DNA of 64,000 nucleotides from Dreissena polymorpha (taxonomy: Eukaryota; Mollusca; Bivalvia; Myida; Dreissenidae), in assembly GCF_020536995.1 (NCBI RefSeq), contig NC_068363.1, positions 1,860,861 through 1,924,860 of the forward strand, read 5' to 3'. The stretch's first letter is position 1; each line of letters opens with the position of its first letter. The position numbers and the translations under genes are program-made. This document shows, in pieces, positions 56,416-64,000 of the stretch. The notes beneath the pieces are model-generated. The model was not told the DNA's origin and made no database searches. It saw nothing but the letters and a program-made list of their open reading frames with translations.

Positions 56416-57019
56416 CAGAACAGAACAGAAGAACAGAACATATTTTTATTACACAAAAATCTTTACAGTTTCTAATGTTAAAAAAAACAATAATACAAAA
56501 TACATGAATATAGTAAGTGGATTTAGCAGAAATGTTATATAATAGTTATGGATGAACTTTACAGATACTTGAACAAAACTCGTATTAAATAACATGTTAA
56601 CAGTGTATATTGCTACATATGAATGCTTTTTACTACTTTTGTAATCATTAAGGTAAAACATTAATTGTAATTTGAAGGAGCATAGAATATAACAGTGCGC
56701 AGCCGAACCACATACAATTTAAGTAGCAACGGCACAATAACAAATTATGGTTGAACTTGTATCATAATACATCGGCATAGTCTATAATCAGTAAAATATA
56801 AAAATTATTTCAATTTCGAAATATAACAATAATTATACTTTCGAAGGAGCACACATTATACATTCGAATCACACTCACAAAATCAGGTATCGAAACAGTA
56901 CCGAATAATACATATAATTAATATGAATGCAACATCTATATCATCATATACTAAAAACACTACATGTTCAAATATAGCATATCACATGATGTCATATTGT
57001 GTTCAATATACATTTTAAA

Positions 57020-57232
57020 CTATAAAACAAATACCGTGAATGAATTATACATTATTATTGGTATATTTTTATTTTCTGTAGTTAATAATATTGTGAGTTT
57101 GAACATACTAGATCTGACTCTATAAAAGGTTTTCATGTAGTTTTCTCTAATTTGGGCAAATTTAGAACATTTCAACAAAAATTGGTATTCATATTCTATT
57201 TCATTACTGTCACATAATTGGCAGAGTCGCAA
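57020..57232 (-). pseudogene. LINE ORF2 C-terminal cysteine motif
   Basis: The minus strand encodes LCQLCDSNEIEYEYQFLLKC followed by FAQIRENYM, the C-x2-C ... H/Q ... C domain that ends ORF2 of many CR1/L2-type LINEs (usual form C-x-x-C ... E-x-x-H-F-L-x-x-C; here the histidine is glutamine). It binds nucleic acid. It is separated from the reverse transcriptase by broken sequence. Confidence 0.72.
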
Positions 57233-57829
57233 GTTTCGTTCTAATCTATCTTACAGTCTGTATTCTCAAGTAATGAGCACAGATGCGTATTTTCGTAATC
57301 GCTGTTCTTAAATTTCTTGAAACAATCGTCTCTGTATATGGTTCAAACGAAAATGTTGTTTTAATTGCTTTGTATACAATTATACCCTATTATCAATAAT
57401 ATCTCGATTCCACTCTTGTAAGTATTCGTCGATAACTCTTTGTTTAAACAATGACAAAAAAATTAACCTCGTTGATTTGTGAGTTATTAGACCAAACATA
57501 ATTAAATCCGTATTTAGATAATATGTCCCTAACGTTCCCAAACCAGTTCAATGTATTGTTAATTACGGCAATTAGACCATCTTCCAATATATATCGTAAT
57601 ATTATGTTTTCGCTTCTAGTTATTTTAAACCAATATTTTTACAATACGTACATATCTGTTAATATACAACGGGTATCTACCAAGTTCACCGTAAACGGCT
57701 ACACTTGAGGTTGATTTTCTGACACCAAGAACAGCCTTGCAGAATTTAAGGTGCATTTTTTCCAACTCGCTACACTTTGAGAAACCTCATATTTCACACG
57801 AGTATGTGATAATTGAAGACACAAAAGCA

Positions 57830-59240
57830 TCAAAATAACTGCAAAGCTACCTTTGGTTTACAATTATAAGTTTTCAGGTTGGATAACAATACGTTGAGTG
57901 CTTTTAAGCCCTTACCACGCAAAGTATTAGTATTGAGATTAAAATTCCCTGTATAATTAAGGGTTACACCCAGATAAATAAAATCGTTAACAATGTCTAT
58001 GTTTTCGTTACCATATACCAACCGCTCATTACGTTTGATAGCTCCGAGTTTGCGGAACGAATAATTTTGGTTTTTGGAATGTTAACTTGCAAACCCCAGG
58101 TATTACAATATTCATATAAACGGTCGATAGACTGTTGTAGGTCTTCCGGCGTTTCACCTATGACAACCATATTGTCTGCAAACAGAAGTAGAATTAAACA
58201 TATGTCTTGTATATTTATTTCAGCATTATGTCCATTTTGTAAAAACATTTCAAGATCGTCCACGAAAAGAGAAAAAAGGATCGGCGATGTTATCTCCCCC
58301 TGTCTTAGTCCGATTGATATATTAAAATACTCCGAGTATGTGTTGCAATGTCTAACACATGCTTTGACCGACTGGTACATACTGCGTATTATGCGCAACA
58401 TTTTGCTCTAAATTGGACTTGTATAACTTTAACCACAGTGCATTAAAATATATAGAATCAAAACAACGTTTCATATCTATGAAACAACAATACAATCGTT
58501 TATTTATATTAACATATTTTTGAATAATTGAATGGAGTATGAAAACCGCATCTTTTGTTGACCTGTCTTTTCTAAACCCAAACTGCACGTCAGATATAAC
58601 ATCGTTTATTTCACACCATGTTGTTATTCGCTGGTTGAAAACACATGTAAACAACTTTGCGAAGTTACTTAATAAGGTGATGCCTCTATAATTACTAGGG
58701 TCGGATTTATCACCCTATTATAACCCCTTCAGTCCAAGATAACGGGAATTTGCCTGTATTAAAAATCATGTTAAAAATCGTTGGAATGTAACCCGCCAAA
58801 ATATCACAGGCTTCTATAAAATATTCGTTAAGCAATTTATCTACGCCAGCTGATTTACATTTCTTTAAGACGGCAATAGCTTCACTATACTTTATTTGGT
58901 TATCAGGGTCCCCATATACGTTGTCAAAATTGTCGAAGTCATGGTTTGAATTAAAATCTTCTGCGTTAGCATAATCATTAAAATTTTCATTTGAAAACAT
59001 TTGCTGGAAATGATTCTTAAAGTCATTAAGTGACATGTTGCTAGTACAACCTGATGGATTGTGTGATCTAAAGAACGTCCAAAAGTCCTTGGGTTTGTGC
59101 CGTTTAAGATCTTCAAATTGTTTACAGCGTCTGAGATTGTACGCCTTACGCTTATTTTTTGTGATTAATTTAAAAGTACGTTTTAATTGACACATTTTTA
59201 CTCTATCTGTATCACTATGTGAGTTGTTATTTATATGCAT
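57830..59240 (-). pseudogene. LINE reverse transcriptase (broken)
   Basis: Successive minus-strand pieces carry the reverse transcriptase blocks in order: KKCKSAGVDKLLNEYF and FPLSWTEGVI (59240-58710), VQFGFRKDRSTKDAVF and CCFIDMKRCFDSI (58654-58352), GLRQGEITSPILFSLFVDDL, FADN in place of the catalytic FADD, and WGLQVNIPKTKII (58401-57997), then FIYLGVTLN (58021-57830). The FADN change removes one catalytic aspartate, and there are at least three frame breaks between the pieces. Inactive. Confidence 0.88.
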
Positions 59241-59454
59241 CGTTTCGCTTCTCTACATTCTTGATCAAACCATTTATCGCAATCCGATAAAGTGTGTCGT
59301 TCTAATTGTGGATATTTTTTAACGTGCTTGATAAATAATGGGTCAGCAACATCTCTTACAATATTGGTGACATTTTTTACAATGGTGTCAATATTTGTGT
59401 CGGTTTGTTCGATATGGCTTTGGAGTAGATCGTTAAAATCCGGAGCCCTTTTTA

Positions 59455-60369
59455 TTAATCCCTCACGGAAATGCTGTTTTCATCATCTCGCCATTTAACG
59501 TATTCACATATATATGGTTCTTCTACTGTAACTCGCATGTTGCATATCACATTGAAAGACAACGGGGCATGATCATTGAAATTGTTAAAATCGTTTACAA
59601 AGAAGATGTCTACGGTATTAAAATGATGTTCACTTATTAACAGGTAATCGATGGCACTTGCGCCATGAGTATTTAAACATGTATATTTACCAATGCTAAA
59701 ATCAGCTCCCAATCTACCGTTAGCGATTCTCAGTGTCGTGGCCTTGCATAAATCAAGTAAACTATTTCCTTGAGAGTTACTTCTCTTGTCCATTGAAAAT
59801 CTTGGTAACGTGCTATCAGCTAAATAGAAGTCGGGGTCAATATCGTATATATATGCATCGGAAAGAATAGCATCACATTTACACACTGTTCTAGCGTTAA
59901 AATCCCCCGCTAACATAACTGTGCCCAACGATTGGAAATGGTTAATATCGTAACCGAGACTTTCGAACAAGTCCGTATCTACCAAGTTGGCCATCGGAGA
60001 ATCATTACCCCATATATATACCGCTGCAATAAATATATTTTCGTTATTGTTAAAAAAACGATTTATCTAATTTAAGCCATATTATTGTATCATGAAAATT
60101 TTAACAACCGATTTGCTACTGGTTATGCTTTTGCGTGTATATACTACTATACCGCCACTGTTGCGCTTAGCATGCCTATGTCTATATTTCCTATAAAAAT
60201 TGTGGCAATCGTATCCTGATATTCGAGTTTGCTTGCTTTACATGTCCATGATTCTAAAAAAAATAATAATTAGGTCATACTGTGATACAATGGCAAGGAA
60301 ATCTGGATTCTCTCGTTTGGCTGCGCTCAATCCGTTGCAGTTCCAGACTACACACCTAAGTCCATCCGG
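59455..60369 (-). pseudogene. LINE AP-type endonuclease (broken)
   Basis: The minus strand from about 60369 encodes VVWNCNGLSAAKRENPDFLA and YDLIIIF (start of the exonuclease-endonuclease-phosphatase fold), broken by frameshifts. The frame 59994-59455 continues with MLAGDFNART (catalytic GDFN), ASAIDYLLIS and NFNDHAPLSF (the catalytic D-H pair). It nicks target DNA for reverse transcription. The first part is in other frames. Confidence 0.85.
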
Positions 60370-60602
60370 TCCCTTCTACCCGTCCTTAATTGGCCTGCCG
60401 TCAACGTACAAAGTGTCATATGACACCCACGCCCGTTTTCCCGCCTGCTTTTTCTCTTTAACTCTTCTGAAGAGACGCCGTCTTTTTCCGCGACTTCCGG
60501 TGGGAATTGTTCCGTTACATAGAACTGCGTTCCTCGGAGGTTCTTGCTACTTCCGCGAACTTGCTCTCTGTCGCCGAAGAATGAAAATTTGCAAACAATG
60601 CT

Positions 60603-61480
60603 TCAGTGCCTCTCCTCGCCGCCGTTTCCGGTGGTTCCTCTGCTGGTTGTGTTTTTATGGCCCATCATGTGCGCCCTTTTGAATTTCATAGCAGCCACCG
60701 CTTCCCTAGACAGTTTGAGTTTCTCCAACATGAAGTCTCTCACTAATTGTTCACATTTGATAGGGGTTTCATTTGGTTCTTCAGGGATGTTTCCGAATAT
60801 TAAGTTATTCCGCATGCTTTGGGATTGCACGTAGTTCATGTCCTCTCGTAATTTGCTGTTGTCCTTTTCCAAATCTAATATCTTTCTTTTAGCTCTCTCA
60901 ATATCAACGCCTACAGAGTCAATTTTATTTTCCACCCTGTCCACTTTGTCCCTGGTATCTTTGGTTACTGTGTCCATGTGTGCCCATAGTTTTTTGAGAT
61001 CCTTATCGAAATTATCAATTTTCTTCTCCAGCCCTTCGAGTGTCTTTAATCGTGAGTCCATGTCGTTTAGTTTTAAGTCAATTTTGCCAAGCATTGCAAT
61101 AATGTCTGCGTTTGTTGGCCCCATCTTGTGATGACCCGTTTTGCCTTCCATAGTTTTAGGCAGCTTTGGCTCGGCGAATTGGTTAACGTCGGTCACACTA
61201 CTTTGCACGTTGGATGTGTGAATGGTGTTCCAGTACAATCCTTCGTTAATCCTTCTGCGTTGGTACTATCGCACACACAACTCAGCACGTCAAATGCGTT
61301 ACTTTTGCTCACGCTAATCCCTTCGTGGTATAGGACTGAGTTTGCTTCTCCCAGTACCTGGCTGATTGATCCAGGCCCCCCCCCCCCAGGCGCATTTTGC
61401 GTGTTTATACGTTTGCTATCTTCAGAATTCTCATCACTTTCACTTCTTTTCTTCTTATCTTTCCTTTTTCTTCCTGTCAT
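60603..61480 (-). pseudogene. LINE ORF1 (coiled-coil RNA-binding protein, one frameshift)
   Basis: The minus strand starts MTGRKRKDKKKRSESDE (ATG at 61478-61480) and runs in that frame to about 61193, with a glycine run encoded by a C13-type tract at about 61377-61389. From about 61238 a second frame continues with a long heptad-rich coiled coil (KIDLKLNDMDSRLKTLEGLE) and an RRM-like end (SMRNNLIFGNIPEEPNE ... RAHMMG). This is the layout of L1/CR1-type ORF1 chaperones, which form trimers on LINE RNA. The two frames overlap, so one frameshift splits the gene. Confidence 0.8.
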
Positions 61481-61600
61481 TTCGATAGCATTTTTACACT
61501 GATGAATAGTTCACACTATATCCTTTATTTCGATACTAAAACGAGTGTTTTCCTGTAGAAACTTAAAAAGTAACCCAAGTTTTGTCAGAGTTCCAAAAAA

Positions 61601-62015
61601 CACGTCTGCTCTTCCCGCCTTACTATATATATCCTTATCGGACCTACCTTCCACAAAGATTATCCGATAGCTTTATACTAAAACAACAGTTGCGCTGCGA
61701 ATTCGTACTGAAATTCCCGACTGGACTAAATGCCAATATTTTGTACAGCGTTGCCGAGAGTGTGCCGTCAATAAAGTCACCATAAAGGCGAGACTTCACC
61801 GGAACCAACGACCAAAGCGTCGCTTTGAACTGGATTCTTCATCGATTTTTTTAAATGAGCCGAAACGCATGCAAAAATCGTGTTTACTTATTAGATTTTA
61901 CTTTTTCAAAAATGTGTTCTCTAGTTCATGCTGGTCAATTGTATTTCCCGCAACCTTTAATCTTGGCATACCATCGGAAACTGTAATGACCTTCATAAGG
62001 TTTATATAGTAAACA
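61601..62015. other. Upstream flank of the LINE; no gene seen
   Basis: Ordinary DNA with slightly higher GC than average and only one short frame, 61582-61785, without recognisable content. Confidence 0.4.
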
Positions 62016-62640
62016 AGAGGGCAAAGATGGCCTTAGTTCGCTTACCCTTTTTACAAGGCCTTGTTCATTGCTTAGTTAAAAAATTCAGTACTCTAGAGCA
62101 TATTAGATTAGTTCTCTTCTGTTTACTTTTGCAGTGTGAGCATATATTAATGCTGATTGAGTAGTGTCCATTTGCATGGATTTTTTGCATGCACACATTT
62201 GCAAGTAATGCTAATTCTACATTTGTTTACAAGGTTTTTGTAAGATTTGGACCTCGTAACCAGGATTTTGACCCCACATGACCAAATGTCAAACATGGCC
62301 TAGATATCATCAAGAAAAACATCCTGGTTAAGTATCATCATTATTGGACCAAAACTATGGCATCTAGTGTGTTTATACGGTTTTTGTAAGATTAGACCCC
62401 ATGACCAAGATTTTGTCCCCACATTACCAAACGTCAAACTTTACCTAGATATTGTCCAGACAAACATTATGGTCAAGTTTCATCATTACTGAACCAAAAC
62501 TCTGGCGTATGAAGTGTTTATGTGGTTTTTGTAAGATTTGACCTGGTGACCTATATTTTGACCCATCATGACCAAACATCAAACTTTAATTACAAAAATA
62601 AATATAATGAACAAGATTCATAAAATCTTAAACAAAATTG
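62016..62640 (+). repeat. 145-bp tandem repeat, three units, of a dispersed molluscan type
   Basis: Units starting GGTTTTTGTAAGATTTGACC lie at about 62231, 62377 and 62522 (period 145-146 bp), each with ATTTTGACCCCACATGACCA and a CAAACTTTACCTAGATAT-type segment. They follow a non-repeated leader starting AACAAGAGGGCAAAGATGG. It is non-coding. Confidence 0.75.
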
Positions 62641-62745
62641 ATCTCTAGCAGTGTGGCCATACCACGTGGTTTGTGACGTCATTTTGGCTAGCACGCTAAG
62701 TAGAAATTTGTCAACATTGGCCCCGCTTAGAAATTTCAAATCCAC
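62641..62745 (+). promoter_or_regulatory. Possible promoter and 5' non-coding exon
   Basis: A full CRE palindrome TGACGTCA (62674-62681) is followed 65 bp on by a strong splice donor, GTAAGT, at 62746. The stretch contains no ATG. It could be the start of a gene whose last exon is at 63601. Confidence 0.3.
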
Positions 62746-63252
62746 GTAAGTATCTTATTATTTACTTTTTTTGACGAAATAAAGCGCAGGCTAAGGGAAA
62801 AGTTGAGCACTATTCCCGGTTATATAAATATTTGTCACCAGATGAGTAGTTTAGTCTATCATTCGAGGCAAATTCCTAGTTTTTACGTTACAATGAACGC
62901 AAGCACGACAAGCACATTTGAAATCGTCCAAAATATCTGTTTTATATTCCTTTTTGCAGTGAACCAATATGTGCGGACGTGATTAATTCCATATAAAATG
63001 TGTTTTGTCCGAAAAAAATACCTGAAAACACCACTTAATGACATTTCTAATGTACATCAACACTTTGGCTAACACGACAAGCAACGAAATTCAAGGCAAG
63101 CACGGCAAGTCGATATTCGGCTAGAACGACTAGTTGTTATTTATTATGTTTCTGAAGCGATGTTATTGTTTCATAAAAAATTAAAACTATTAAAAATGTT
63201 ATAATTCCATTTTCATATAGTCACTCGCGGATAACAGGCTTATAAGTCGTGT
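62746..63252. other. Possible intron; GGCTAACACGACAAGC-like short repeats
   Basis: AT-rich DNA. Related segments such as AACGCAAGCACGACAAGC, GGCTAACACGACAAGC and GGCTAGAACGACTAG recur at about 62895, 63065 and 63120. Confidence 0.35.
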
Positions 63253-63549
63253 TTATTTCATATTACGCCGTAAATTGACCTCCGATGCATTTAGATTCCA
63301 ACCCAAACTATTGTTAAAACTTTCAGGCACTTCTTCTATACAACCTCGAAAAAGAATGTGTACAAACTCGTTGGTCAATATAACGTCGATGGCAAAGGTG
63401 AAGATGAACCAAACATCAAGAGCTATTCCGATATTCGGTAATTTTGTTTGTCCGTAAAGCTTTTTTAGTCGTGCACAAACTGTATTATGGTAATACATGT
63501 AATATGTCCATTCGGAATATTTTAAGTAAAATTTAAAAGAAAAAAACAC
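63253..63549 (-). CDS. Unassigned open frame with a hydrophobic stretch
   Basis: Minus-strand frame of up to 98 codons with a hydrophobic stretch (ALDVWFIFTFAIDVIL). It is more codon-like than chance frames nearby, but an overlapping plus-strand frame at 63275-63457 is equally open, so the coding strand is uncertain. No family is recognised. Confidence 0.25.
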   Translation of the reverse strand: MFFSFKFYLKYSEWTYYMYYHNTVCARLKKLYGQTKLPNIGIALDVWFIFTFAIDVILTNEFVHILFRGCIEEVPESFNNSLGWNLNASEVNLRRNMK

Positions 63550-63600
63550 ATGTTATTTCAACCGAAGTAATGTATTTATTTGTATTTATTTCAATATTAG

Positions 63601-63784
63601 TGACCACGAGTTTGACAACCCGGGGAGACTGCGCGTGAAACCGAAGGCAAAAGAGGCCAAAATGGACTCGAGTCGAAATGCCGTTGCCAGGGAAACTTTA
63701 GGTGTACGGTGGGACTGTGCGAGGAGAAACGAAAGCAAGTTATTGCCTACGTACAGACTTGGACTAGACATAGAAGAAATTTGA
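63601..63784 (+). CDS. Probable 3'-terminal coding exon of an unidentified gene
   Basis: The exon begins directly after a long pyrimidine tract and AG (TTTATTTCAATATTAG) and stays open to the TGA at 63782-63784, giving 61 residues: DHEFDNPGRLRVKPKAK, then KMDSSRNAVARETLGVRWDC, and LLPTYRLGLDIEEI at the end. Its GC content and codon look are well above the surroundings. It is a small, basic, soluble C-terminus. An ATG inside (KMDSS) could start a 42-residue protein if the only upstream exon is the non-coding one near 62745. I do not recognise the family. Confidence 0.5.
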
Positions 63785-63923
63785 TAAGAAACCGCCTTTC
63801 TGAAGAATTCCGTGTTTTAGTAGCTTGACTTGAGCGAGATATAAATAATTATTCATGTGCATAGTGTGTTATTTTTTTCCCGTATTTAAGTTAATTGTGT
63901 CGTGTTCTGAGAAAACTAGGCAT
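63785..63923 (+). other. 3' flank of the preceding exon
   Basis: AT-rich. Poly(A)-like signals are weak. Confidence 0.3.
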
Positions 63924-64000
63924 AATGCTTGTGCGCAAATTTGTCATCCCAGATTAGCCTGTGCAGTGCGCATAGACTAATCAGTGACGACATTTTCTGC
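63924..64000. repeat. Fold-back repeat, copy 4, cut by the window end
   Basis: TTGTCATCCCAGATTAGCCT and GCATAGACTAATCAGTGACG belong to the family seen at 28783 and 31151. The right half lies outside the window. Confidence 0.72.

Larger units (their letters stand above)
56416..61600 (-). mobile_element. APE-type LINE, nearly full-length but decayed (CR1/L2-like)
   Basis: On the minus strand the order is ORF1 (about 61480-60603), ORF2 endonuclease (about 60369-59455), reverse transcriptase (about 59240-57830), a C-terminal cysteine motif (57232-57020) and a 3' tail of AGAAC/TTCTG repeats at 56416-56439 preceded by an AT-rich 3' UTR. The pentamer tail instead of poly(A) and the APE endonuclease suggest the CR1/L2 side of the LINE tree; the clade is not settled. 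The coding frames are split by many stops and frameshifts. The 5' end is approximate, and no target duplication was found. Confidence 0.88.

Noticed and set aside
60200-61502. Plus-strand frames of 96-160 codons
   Set aside because: They are antisense shadows of LINE ORF1 and endonuclease on the minus strand.
1-64000. LTR retrotransposons
   Set aside because: I looked for paired LTRs, primer-binding sites and gag-pol motifs and saw none in the window.

Overview
This is an AT-rich eukaryotic window with intron-bearing genes, GT-AG splice sites, tRNA-derived SINE-like repeats, a decayed LINE and several families of DNA transposon. The gene families (GIMAP GTPase, HSPA12-like Hsp70, Mab-21/cGAS-like, LRR-only secreted protein) are ones known to be expanded in bivalve molluscs. 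The fold-back repeats at 28.8, 31.2, 51.5 and 63.9 kb resemble a family I associate with dreissenid mussels. Bivalve is a confident inference; the genus is a guess from memory.

Layout. 1-1632: intron and last exon of a GIMAP/AIG1-type GTPase. About 3.09-13.48 kb: a compact, intronless block of roughly 17 small reading frames on both strands, with short gaps, TATA boxes 35-45 bp before start codons and poly(A) signals touching or closely following stop codons. It looks like an integrated piece of a DNA virus or large virus-like element, now a fossil with several breaks. Recognisable parts are a Bcl-2-like protein, a BIR-domain protein, a membrane-anchored RING protein, a GIY-YIG nuclease-like protein and two related cysteine-bearing envelope-like glycoproteins. 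No polymerase, integrase, packaging ATPase or capsid gene was recognised, so the family is open. 14.66-18.02 kb: the 5' exons of a second GIMAP gene, ending abruptly just after the P-loop. 19.2-19.7 kb: a DDE transposase relic. 22.09-23.82 kb: a broken HSPA12-like gene. 25.09-26.75 kb: a PIF/Harbinger element with exact ends. 28.8-32.3 kb: repeats, including a 23-bp minisatellite of about 32 copies. 34.4-35.9 kb: the C-terminal part of a Mab-21/cGLR-type gene with one in-frame stop. 40.0-43.0 kb: an apparently intact two-coding-exon gene for a secreted LRR protein. 43.3-55.1 kb: mostly repeats and non-coding DNA, including a SINE, a 173-bp tandem-repeat element, terminal-inverted-repeat elements and a deleted pogo/Tigger element. 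56.4-61.6 kb: a nearly full-length but decayed LINE on the minus strand. 62.0-64.0 kb: a 145-bp tandem repeat, a possible small gene and a cut-off fold-back repeat.

How it fits together. The host genes are all of innate-immunity or stress types, but only the LRR gene looks whole. The virus-like block carries at least two apoptosis-inhibitor-type genes (Bcl-2-like and BIR) and a RING protein, a set typical of host-cell-death control by DNA viruses. It sits between the GIMAP copies. That placement is an observation; no functional link is shown by the sequence.
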